A stretch of DNA of 64,000 bases, from positions 372,001 to 436,000 of the forward strand of contig JAAVTG010001003.1 of NCBI GenBank assembly GCA_011947345.1. The letters are read 5' to 3'. The position numbers and the translations under genes are program-made. The notes beneath the pieces were generated by a model that had not been told where the DNA came from, searched no databases, and saw only the letters and a list, made by a program, of their open reading frames with translations. Positions 32,897 through 42,281 of this stretch are shown here, one piece after another. Position 1 is the first letter of the stretch. Each line of letters starts with the position of its first letter. The DNA is from Phytophthora quininea (lineage: Eukaryota; Oomycota; Peronosporomycetes; Peronosporales; Peronosporaceae).

Positions 32897-35284
32897 ATGC
32901 TGAAGACCTGGATTGCTGCAGCGTTCTGTGGCTCAAGCATATTCGCTGGGCCTTCGTTCGTAGCGGCCGACGAATGGGACGATCGCGCCGGCGCGATCGT
33001 CGCCAACTTCTCGCTTCACGACATCGTTGCCCAGATGACGCAGTTTTCAATCTATCAGATCCTGGACGACAAGAATGAACTGGACGAAGACGTCGTGCGC
33101 GAGAATGCCAAGATTGGTGTCGGGTCGTACCTCGGCGCTGCTCTCTCGACCGGATACGCGCCGATCATCAATGGGACGTACGCCTGGACTGCCGAGCAAT
33201 TTCGATCCGTCATCTCCCGAATTCAAGAGATCACCATGGAGGAGAACGGCGGTCACCCGGTTATCTACGGACTGGATTCAACGCACGGCGCAGGGTTTGT
33301 GAAGGACGCGGTCATTTTCGGGCACCAGATTAATGGTGCGGCATCTTTTAACCCCGACCTTGTGTATGAAGTGGGGCGGGTCACTGGTAGAGACACGTTG
33401 GCTGCCGGTGCGCCGTGGGTATTTACTCCCATGCTGGAGATCTCGCAGAACCTCATGTGGCCTCGAACGTACGAGACTTTCGGAGAAGACCCGTACCTCG
33501 TGTCCGTCATGGCCAAGGCAATTATCCGCGGGATTCAGAGCAACAACAACACTGCAGCCTGCATGAAGCACTTCATTGCATACTCCAGAACGCCGTCGGG
33601 GCATGACAAGGACGGTGTCACAGTGTCCGACTTCGATCTGCTCAACTACTTTGTGCCGCCGTTCAAAGCTGCGATCGACGCTGGCGTCATGTCCGCGATG
33701 GAAAACTACATTTCTGTGAACGGCGTTCCTGTCGTCGAGAGCTCCAAACTGCTAAAGAAGCTCCTTCGCAACGATCTGGGTTTCGATGGTGTTGCTACCA
33801 CCGACTACAATGAAATCAACACCCTGCAGAATTTCCATCGTACTGCTCGAAGTACAGACGAAGCCACACGAATGTCACTCACCCGTACGTCCCTCGACAT
33901 GAGCATGGTCGGAGCTGGCACCAGTTTCACCAATGGAACCAAACTACTGATCGAGCGCAATCCAGAGTACTTTGATCGGCTAAAGGAGTCTGCTAGGCGG
34001 GTCGTGAAATTGAAGCTGCAGCTCGGGTTGTACGACGATCCGATGCCTGGAGAGGAAAATGTCGGGCTGGTCGGAAATGACGAGGACATTGCTACTGCAT
34101 TGCAGTTGGCTCGTGAGTCCATCGTTCTGCTGCAGAATAATGACAGCATCTTGCCGTTGTCAACTTCATCGTCCGTCTTCCTGACAGGATATGCTGCAGA
34201 CAGCGTCGGAAACCAATGCGGCGGTTGGAGTCTTCTTGGGTCTGGCTTGGTTGGTCATGACGACGAGTTCACTCACGGGATCTCGGTGAAAGCTGGTCTG
34301 GAGAGTATTGCTGGAAACAACTCAGTGACGTATTTCAATGGACTGAGTAGCAACGGCAGCTACACTGAAGAAGACTTGACCACTGCCAAGGAGCTGGCAA
34401 GTAAAGCGGAGTACACCATTGCCGTAATCGGGGAAGACACTTATGTTGAAAAGACTGGAGATATCGTGGACATGAACCTCCCCGAAGGACAGGTCAAGTA
34501 TGTCACGGAGCTGGCCTCAACAGGGACAAAGGTGATCGTTGTACTCTTCGAGGGGCGTCCAAGGTTGCTTAGTACCATTCCGAGCTCTGCCCACGCTGTC
34601 ATCAATGGTTTACTTGCTGGTGAGCAGGCTGGTAAAGCTGTCGCTGGGATCATATACGGCCAAGTGAATCCAAGTGGACGCATGCCTATTACATATCCAC
34701 GCCATGCAGCGGATGTCACGATCCCGTACAACCACCGCGTTTCCACGCAATGCGCGGACAGCGATTACTGCGAGATGCAATGGGAGTTCGGCACCGGGCT
34801 GAGCTACACCAACTTCACCTACTCTGACCTTACACTGAGCAAGACCAACGTAACGTCGAGCTCGGATTGCATTAACGTGTCCGTGGTGGTGATGAACGCC
34901 GGCAACATGGCCGGTAAAGAGACGGTGATGCTGTTCTTGACACAGCCATATCGCTCGATTTCGGTCCCCGAGGTGAAACAACTAAAGAAATTCTCCAAGA
35001 TCAGTCTCCATCCTGGCGAGTCCACCACGGTGGTGTTCACGCTTACTGCGGATGATTGGGGAGTGTACTTCCCACAAATCGGTAATGGCCTGAAGAAGGT
35101 GGCGGAGGACGCAGACTATGTGATCGCTATCAAGCCTGAGACGGACTGCGATGTGTACAACGAGACCGCGGATGCAAACCCGCTTTGTGCCACATTCACG
35201 CTGCAGACCGGGAGTATCCGTTCGGCTCGCTTGACTTCGAGTAGGCAATGCCGTTCTTTGGGTGTCATCGTGTTAGCAATGTAA
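32897..35284 (+). CDS. Secreted GH3 beta-glucosidase
   Basis: Intronless, 795 residues, intact. The signal peptide is MLKTWIAAAFCGSSIFAG then PSFVAADEW. The GH3 N-terminal barrel shows HPVIYGLDSTHGAGFV, APWVFTPMLEISQNLMWPRT with ETFGEDPYLV, and the substrate-binding KHF in CMKHFIAYS. The nucleophile Asp lies in FDGVATTDYNEI (family SDW/TDY). The GH3 C-terminal domain (ESIVLLQNNDSILPL, GEQAGKAVAGIIYGQVNPSG) and a fibronectin-III-like end (NAGNMAGKETVMLFL) follow. It likely hydrolyses beta-glucans or cellobiose outside the cell, useful for remodelling the beta-glucan wall or feeding on plant material. Many N-glycosylation sites. It sits between two inverted SANT-like paralogues. Confidence 0.95.
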   Translation: MLKTWIAAAFCGSSIFAGPSFVAADEWDDRAGAIVANFSLHDIVAQMTQFSIYQILDDKNELDEDVVRENAKIGVGSYLGAALSTGYAPIINGTYAWTAEQFRSVISRIQEITMEENGGHPVIYGLDSTHGAGFVKDAVIFGHQINGAASFNPDLVYEVGRVTGRDTLAAGAPWVFTPMLEISQNLMWPRTYETFGEDPYLVSVMAKAIIRGIQSNNNTAACMKHFIAYSRTPSGHDKDGVTVSDFDLLNYFVPPFKAAIDAGVMSAMENYISVNGVPVVESSKLLKKLLRNDLGFDGVATTDYNEINTLQNFHRTARSTDEATRMSLTRTSLDMSMVGAGTSFTNGTKLLIERNPEYFDRLKESARRVVKLKLQLGLYDDPMPGEENVGLVGNDEDIATALQLARESIVLLQNNDSILPLSTSSSVFLTGYAADSVGNQCGGWSLLGSGLVGHDDEFTHGISVKAGLESIAGNNSVTYFNGLSSNGSYTEEDLTTAKELASKAEYTIAVIGEDTYVEKTGDIVDMNLPEGQVKYVTELASTGTKVIVVLFEGRPRLLSTIPSSAHAVINGLLAGEQAGKAVAGIIYGQVNPSGRMPITYPRHAADVTIPYNHRVSTQCADSDYCEMQWEFGTGLSYTNFTYSDLTLSKTNVTSSSDCINVSVVVMNAGNMAGKETVMLFLTQPYRSISVPEVKQLKKFSKISLHPGESTTVVFTLTADDWGVYFPQIGNGLKKVAEDADYVIAIKPETDCDVYNETADANPLCATFTLQTGSIRSARLTSSRQCRSLGVIVLAM

Positions 35285-35409
35285 AAGTTAATTCACGAGG
35301 TATCACTGCGATCCGTACGAGACTATCTTGTCGCTCTGCATTCAGCTACAGCGCTACGAAACAATGTGCTATACGAAGTCGGCGTCGTATGCAACTCCAG
35401 GCTTCTCCC

Positions 35410-36304
35410 TTAGATGTCCGCATTTCGCTCGGAAGTTGTGTCCGTTTTCCCGGCCAGCATCGTCATCATCTGCATCAACTGCTCGTGCCTGCGTCGACTC
35501 TCGGCGCGCTCCTCGCGATCTTCAGCACGCCGACGCTCCATCTCCTGTCTCCAGAGCTCTAATTCCTTTTACGGTGCTCGCGCTCCTCTTCCCGTCTGGC
35601 TCGGTCTTCTTCACGGTCGAGATCCCGTTGGTGCTGCGACTGCAGAATGACCTTCAGCACCGACGTCAACAAGCCCTCGGTGGTCGTAGGCAGCACCATC
35701 TCCGGCGAAATCGGGATGCCCGCTGCCTCGGTGTGGATCCTGGTCACAGGGCTCTGCCAGTCACGTCGAGTAGGCCGCGCAGGCTCCGGGGCAGTAACCG
35801 GCGTCGTCACAGCCTCTTTAACGTCCACGGCAGCCGTCACCGGTAGTGGTGTCGATGCTGTGGGCTCCTGCACCTCCACCCAGCTGTGGTCCGACTCTGC
35901 GGCAATGGACGGCGCTCTATCCTCAGTCTGGAAGGCTTCTTCGTCGGCGGCCTCCTCGGGCGAGACTGTGACGCCGTCGATCATCTCTCGGTGCACCTGG
36001 TGGGCCAGAGCAATGACCGCGTGGTTCTTGGCCCCGTGGGGCGGCACGGTGGCGCGGTAGAGCCGCGAGAACTTTTCTTGAGCGAGTCGCCAGAGCGGTT
36101 GTGGCCTGGATGCTGCTGGTTGTGCAGCTGCGCCACGAGGTCCCAGCCCTCGCGCCAGCGCGTGCGCACCAGCTGCACCATGCCCATGGCCTCGAACTCC
36201 GTGAAGCCATCTCCGCGGCGCTGCACGAACGGCGTGTGGCGCTTCTTGGCGGGCGCGGCCTCGGTCTCGGCACTGGGACTGCCCTGGAAGCGCTGCGTAC
36301 TCAT
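35410..36304 (-). CDS. SANT/Myb-like domain protein (DUF6818 type), copy B, two frame breaks
   Basis: Paralogue of the 31132 gene in inverted orientation. Start MSTQRFQGSPSAETEAAPAK at 36304. The trihelix domain reads RRGDGFTEFEAMGMVQLVRT, then WREGWDLVAQLHNQQHPGHN and SLKKKFSRLYRATVPPHGAK. The last joins only if one A is added to the AAAA at ~36075. A diverged middle (WVEVQEPTASTPLPV) is followed by the E/R-rich helix, interrupted near 35563 where one lost base creates a TAG, then ELWRQEMERRRAEDREERAE and HEQLMQMMTMLAGKTD to the stop at 35410. Because breaks here match those in essential genes, it may be intact in reality, but real decay cannot be excluded. Confidence 0.65.
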
Positions 36305-36455
36305 TTTTGGTTCAAATTGCGATTTTGAGGGGAGCAGAAATTGCTTCAGACCAGTTGGAATGGCCATATCATTACGGTACACTGATACTTTAAAAGTATA
36401 TTCGATTATTTAAATTTAGGCGCCAAAAGGATCGCCAGTTGAAGTTGAAAAGATA

Positions 36456-37041
36456 ATGGGGCGCCCAACACTGCCGATCTGGGAGCTGTTCGTCGTTGTG
36501 GTGCCGAGATACGGCCTCAAACGACATCAGACGTGACGTGCAAGTTCTGCTCTGTCCTCGTCAAGAACGCAAAGCCCTCGGACAACCTTCTACGCCACGC
36601 GCTCAAGTGCGACAAACTGCCAGAGGAGTCGATGGCCGAGTGCTATAGAATGGACCGCGAGCGTCGCCACCGCATGGCCGCGAGGCTGTCGGTGACTTAT
36701 TCACTGCCTCGGCGAATGGTGGCGCCCAATGCCACACTGGAGATCCCTCCAACCCACCGCCGCAGCGTCACGACGCCGCCACCAGCACCAAAGCGCAAAC
36801 GGGTCTCGAAGGCATCTCGTTGTCAACAGCTCGGAAAGCCCATGGGGCTACGACCACGAAGGAGGCAAACTTCCTTCGTGTGGCTGCCGCCTTCTACTCG
36901 ACGGGACTCTCGCGACGGTTCCTTGAAGATCCGCACTTCAGGGCAATGTTCGACTACGACCTGCCGTCGAGACAAGAGCTCACCAAGCTGCTGGAGAGCC
37001 AAGGAGTGCGAGAAATCGTCAACGGCTCGGAGCTGCTCTGA
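36456..37041 (+). pseudogene. BED-finger / hAT-transposase-like N-terminal fragment
   Basis: Begins MGRPTLPIWELFVVV at 36456. A BED/C2H2-type finger follows, C-KF-C…NLLRHALK-C (TCKFCSVLVKNAKPSDNLLR), after a frame change near 36533. A basic linker (APKRKRVSKAS) leads, after a second change near 36825, to NFLRVAAAFYSTGLSRRFLE then DPHFRAMFDYDLPSRQELTK, the segment that precedes the RNase H-like core in hAT/BED proteins. The frame stops at 37041 and no transposase core follows. Terminal inverted repeats were not seen. Best read as a broken or domesticated hAT-like element in this accessory stretch. Confidence 0.55.
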
Positions 37042-37288
37042 CGTGTACAAGGAGGTTGACGAAGTGAATTACCGAGTATTTTTCGTTGTCGTTAACCAAG
37101 CTCGCTGTCTAATTTGCCGCCGAGAACATCAATCCAGCATCGTCAGTAGGCAACAACAAAGATTGTGCTGTGCCGTTGTGCCGATTCAATAGGTGTGCAG
37201 ATGCTTGTAGCTCGTGGCGGCACATTAGACAAGCAACAAAAATGAAATTCCAATAAAGCAGTCTATGTTGTTCGCTGTCATGACATGA

Positions 37289-40200
37289 TCATTGCGAAAT
37301 AGGGACGCAGTGGATATCCGCCACGAGGTGATACACCTTAGGGGCGTATGATTTCACCTTCTCCACATGCTCACACGTGATCGTCCAGTACTTGCCATAC
37401 TGCGTGGCGAGTTCTCCCATCGTGTCCACCACCCGTTGCTCCCACGCGTCCCGATCCTCCACAGCAACATTGTCGTGCACATGGAACCATCCACCGCCGG
37501 GCTTCAGTACTTGCACAGCCAGAGGCCACGCCTTCTCACTTGTGGGCAGCAACCCCAAGTTCACACGGTCAGCGACAGCACCGATGGTTGGTGCAGATTC
37601 GCGGTTGTCGCCCAAGTACACCTTGCACCGGTCAGCCACATGGTTACGCTCGAGGTTGAATCGTAGCGCCGCCACCGAGTCAGGGTTCCACTCACAAGCG
37701 TGGACAAACGCAGCCCCACCGTGCACGAGGAAAGGCAGCACATAATAGCCGATGCCACAGAAGAGGTCTACAATGGTCTCCCCACGACAGCCGATGGTCG
37801 CCATCCGCGCTTTCTCCGTGACGTTCCCAGAGGAAAACATGACTCTCGTGAGGTCCCAGCCGTAAATGATGCCGTTCTCGCGAATCTCCACCCAGCCAGG
37901 AGCTTGTCTGCTGCGCTGCGAAGTAAGAGCCTTGTCCTTCACATACAACAATTCGACGTGACTCTGGCGCTTCTCACTGGCATCGATAAACGCTTTTCGA
38001 GCAACACGAGAGAATGGAGGCGACGTCGCTGCACACACTTGAGCCCACATCTCCTCTACGAAGGACTTCCATTCGGGTTCCAAGAACGAATCGCGTGGAA
38101 TCAACAGCACGTCGCTCACAAACTCATACTTGTCGGGGATAGACTTGATGATATCTTTTGAAAGCTGGTACTTGCTAGCGATCGCATTGATCGTACTGCG
38201 AATCACCTCGTTGCGATTTAAACCACTGGTCTTGCCGAATTTGTTCGCGTATGCATCATCGTCAGTGACCACCTCTAGATGCTGTAGCTCCGGGTCATCC
38301 GTCGACTCCACAAGATCACCAATTGCCGCTGTTACAGGAAGGAGGAACGTGGTTACTGATTTCTCGTCGCCAACGTTTGATTGGGCTGCCCACGACGTGA
38401 ACACGTCGGGACTTGTCGTATACGTGAGCTTTTTCCAACAGGTTCTTGAACTTCTTCACTTCCAACTTGCTGACAAGAAGGCCAAGCGGTTTATCGCTAG
38501 TGGCTGCAACGTGAAAATTTACCAACGCATTCGTCACTCCGTTCTTCCCACTGCTGGTAGGCAACTTTTTCAGCGTCGTGTTGGACAGGACGCATTGGAA
38601 CGGCGACGAATAGAATTGTCCGAACCCAAAGCATTGAAAGCCACCGCCCAAAACATAAAGACAGCTGCTGGTTGGCATCCACGTACAAGAGTGTCCGAAA
38701 AAGGCGGCATTGGGGTTTTTACCTCGCCAAGCTCCGTCCATTGCAACGCATTCACGTCCATCAAGTACATCTTCTGGGTCGCCATATCACCGCTCGCTAG
38801 CAGTGCCGGGGTCATCCCTCCAACAACAATGACGTTGTGATCGCTGATGGAGCTCGCACTGGCAGCACAAAGTGCCAGTGGTTGGGCTTTGTTTGATGAA
38901 TTTTCCAACTTCTTGTGCTCCACTGTTATTGTGGAAGTGTCAAATAACAGGCTCGTTCTGCAATCGCCCTGGGAGTTTGTCACGTCATTGCCATCGATGC
39001 TATCCAGAGTTGTCATACCTCCCCAAAACAAGTTTGGTGGAGTCGATAACAGCACCGATGTGATCGAATCGCGGAGGAAGAGATACCTCTAATTTTCAGG
39101 CAACAACAGCAATTAGTTCTCTCGAAAATCATATGTGTTTGTGAAAGTAGCGTACCAATTTGTCGCCATTGGGGCGAGTTCTGACCAAGGTCCAATGCGA
39201 ACAAGTCGTTAAAGACGCCCTTATCATCACGTCCGCCATAGACATACATCACAGAGCCAACTGCAACCATTTCAAAACAAATCTTACGGTTAAACACACT
39301 ACGTCCGAAAAAAACAGCAAGACATCGATTGCTTACCAACACAACTGCAGTGCTTCCAACGCGGCGAAGGGGCAACGTCCCCTTGAGTGTGGATCTCTTC
39401 CCACTGCTTGGATTCGAGATTGAAGCTGAAGAGATCACCCAAGGGCTTTGCGGGGCTAGCGCGACCGCCGAACACGACCATATTCTTTCCCAGAACAACA
39501 GCAGAATGGTACATCCTGGCTGACGGACCATCAGCTCCGGCGCTGGCCTTGTATGTTGCTTGAAGAGAACCATCATCGACCGGAGTAAGAATCGTCACAT
39601 CTGCGAGGCGCGTCGTCGTGCCTGAAGCTGTAGGTCCTTGTCCACCATAAATGACGATACTATCGCCATACTGCACTGCCGAATGTCCTATCAACTTGAC
39701 ATCTTCCTTGCAAGCCAATTCTTTCCAAGAACTCAAAGCAATTGACGACGTAACCTGGTGCTGCGTTGCTTCTGGTTGGGAAAACTTGGCACGGAAGGCT
39801 TCAAACAAACGGTCGGTCTTCTGTTTGTTGGCTTGGAACTTTTGGTTGGCGATATCCACGATCCATCGCAGGTATTCTTCGTTGACCAACAGATGCTGCG
39901 CACTTCGTCCGAGCGGAATTTCCAGTCCGTTTGCGGTTGTGCGGATAGCGCACATAATTTTACGATTGCCCAGCACAACGCCAGACTCTCTAAATCCACT
40001 GGAGATTCCCCACTGCAGCAACTCCTTGGCCGCATCCAGATCGCGACACACCACGTGCATGATGAACGGCTCGTGCTTGAAATGATCTAAGCAAACAACA
40101 AACAAAACTGCATTAGTATCATGAAAATATTGGACATATTTCGCCACACACCATATTGCTTGTGTTTGAGTTAGCGTTCGGTGAACGCAGTGCATCCTTG

Positions 40201-40554
40201 AGTTGGTTATACGTGATGGGCGCGTGCTCAGCAACAAGCCACTTGCCGCCCTTGGTGATGAGGTCACCGCCAGCTTCTGAATTGGGAGCTGCTTCTCCAC
40301 AAAACACTGCGATGCGACCTGAGCAGGAGCTGCTTGTCACCTATCAATATCGCAATTGTCATGTCAAGTGAGAACTGAAGATTAGTTGTCGGTGCAGCGC
40401 CTTGACGTACGAAATTTGGGTGGTCGTTGATGGTGCGGATCAAGTCCACGATGGGCTCGTCGATGCAGCCCTTGGGGCTCTTGTCCTCCGCTGCCTGCAG
40501 CTTGCGCAGACTCTCGCGCTTCAGCTGCGCGAACATGACCGCCAGCCAATTCAT
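37289..40554 (-). CDS. Trifunctional wybutosine synthesis protein: TYW3 - Kelch (TYW4-like) - TYW2
   Basis: Makes wybutosine at G37 of tRNA-Phe. The start MNWLAVMFAQLKRESLRKLQ at 40554 leads into TYW3 with SPKGCIDEPIVDLI and, in the next exon, SSSCSGRIAVFC, then KGGKWLVAEHAPITYNQLKD and VLGNRKIMCAIRTTANGLEI-type segments. Kelch blades follow (YGDSIVIYGGQG; NMVVFGGRASPAKPLGDLFS; VMYVYGGRDDKGVFNDLFAL; NVIVVGGMTPALL), as in the TYW4 C-terminal propeller. The last ~370 residues are TYW2: YEFVSDVLLIPRDSF, IYGWDLTRVMFSSGN, SAM motif VDLFCGIGYYVLPF, and ACEWNPDSVAALRFNLERNH. A linker with LLVSKLEVKKFKNLLEKAHV joins Kelch to TYW2, so it is one polypeptide, despite frame breaks near 38600 and 38400. 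No TYW4-type methyltransferase part is seen. Confidence 0.85.
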
Positions 40555-40664
40555 CAAAATTATTGAGTTGACTACCTAGTAATCGATCATGACTACCAAA
40601 GCATATTTCCGATCATTTATGACTACCAAAGTATGTCCTGTGCCAAGATACTTTTTCAAACGCC

Positions 40665-41503
40665 CTACGTGCTCGACATTGCGCACAAACGTCGTGGAAC
40701 CTGATCCACATCGGGATGATTTGGGTTTGTTGGCATGACGTCGTAGAACCAAACAATTCCATCGAGACAGCGCTTAAACAAGTACCAACATCGGTAGTTC
40801 GTCACCGCTCCATAAATGAAGTCGGTAGGGAAGCCGTCGTCTCGTTCTGAACAAGCGCAACATCCATCAGCAGGTGTAACTTGATGGCGCCACGATAAAG
40901 ATCGTCATTTTCAGCTGCGATGACCACGAGTTGGCGTCTATTTTGCTGGAAGACCACGAAGTCTGCAACGCCATCTGCCGATATCGCACTGGACCTGATA
41001 ACCATATTTTCGTCAGCACCAAGTCGTCGCTGTTGAGCGCAAGAAGGACATGGTGGAGCACGATGTCGATCGAATGCAGCCTCCTCTCATCGGTGGCTGT
41101 AAGACAGCACGCACATGCTTCAGGCTTCGTCGGTCGTTCGCAGACTCGTCGCCATCATTTCGAACTGTTTGGTCTGTAGAGATGCCACCGGGAAGGAACT
41201 TTCACTCATGTGCCATTGTTTTGTGTAAATGCTTGTAAGATTCGGCCAGAGCAACGATCGGCACCAATCGCTCCCATTCTCATCTTCAGCCTCATAGTCA
41301 TTGTTGTATGCGTCGTCGTCGTTAGACTCTTCGCTGTGAGCTCCTTGAGGATCCGATACGAGACACCACGGCTCCGCAAGCAGCTCGTTGAGTTTGTGCA
41401 GATGTCTATCCCATTTTAAGGCGAAATCTGCATTCTTTGGTGGCGCATCTTGGGTTTCCTTCATCATCCCGCCTTCTGAAGCACGACAGAGCTTTACCGC
41501 CAC
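40665..41503 (-). pseudogene. Decayed gene with PD-(D/E)XK nuclease-like C-terminal domain
   Basis: Minus-strand coding remnants. An acidic part (KLNELLAEPWCLVSDPQ, then EESNDDDAYNNDYEAEDENG) is followed, after stops and frame changes, by VADFVVFQQNRRQLVVIAAE, NDDLYRGAIKLHLLMDVALV and, in another frame, FIYGAVTNYRCWYLFKR ending at 40665. The order D-F-V…L-V-V-I-x-A-E-x-x…IYGAVT…W resembles the PD-(D/E)XK pattern of nuclease-like proteins with a following 'YGvvTdg..W' strand, also seen near some oomycete Crinkler-type C-termini. The expected E-x-K Lys is Asn here, so activity is doubtful. No start codon with a signal was identified. Function is not assigned. Confidence 0.4.
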
Positions 41504-42281
41504 CTTGAATAATAATCAGTGGGCCAGGAAATTGGAGCACACCAAAACCATCCATCCATCTGTTAGAGAAAAGTCCACGAGAACTTTGTTTGACCTAACG
41601 AAAAAAACGCGGGTGGCGGCGATTGAAATCCACAAAAGTGTTTTCACACCACCATTGTGACACGGTTTTCGTCAAGACCATTCACAGTGCCGGCTCAACA
41701 ACGTGATGAGTGGAGCTTCCCGTGGTCGCGCCTCTAAATGTCAGCGACTAGGTCTCCCACGTGAGGACCACTTTGATCTCCTACGTGAGGACCAACTCCA
41801 GCATGGTCAGCACAATTCGAAAATAAATTCAGGTTATCGATTGCTCACCTGCATTGATGCAGTGCTCCCATCGGCGCGAAACAGCATCGTCCCGGAGGTA
41901 GATCTTTACCACTGCTTGGCCTCGAAATTGAAAAGCGCACCATCAACACAATCGTAACCAACCAGTGTTTGCGAAGATCTAGCAGTAGCCCAGTGTTTGC
42001 GAACGGAGTCGAATTCCATGTCGAAAGAAATGAGGATCAATAGGCTATTGACAATAGCTGGTACACTCGAGCAGCGGTTCCACGAAGCCAACTTCAGTTG
42101 GCTGAAAAAACTGGTAAGCTTAACGCGATACCCACGGCCCAACGCAGGAGGTTTTCGTGGGCCAAACTGGATGCTGTCTCCACAATGGCGCGTGCTTGGC
42201 GCGCCCAAGAATCGGCTCTGGCCGATGAATTTGGCGATCCATATTTTTAGCCAATCATTCGCCAAACACAAATAAAATCTT
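41504..42281. other. Intergenic region upstream of APC1, unassigned frames
   Basis: About 780 bp. The minus strand at ~41900-42270 shows open segments (for instance SDRKHWATARSSQTLVGYDC-like around 41950-42000 and ALFNFEAKQW) interrupted by stops. They look like relics of repetitive accessory DNA, but I recognise no family. A short tandem-like duplication, 'cccacgtgaggaccactttgatc' and 'cctacgtgaggaccaactcc', lies at ~41757-41800. The right end holds the APC1 promoter. Confidence 0.35.
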
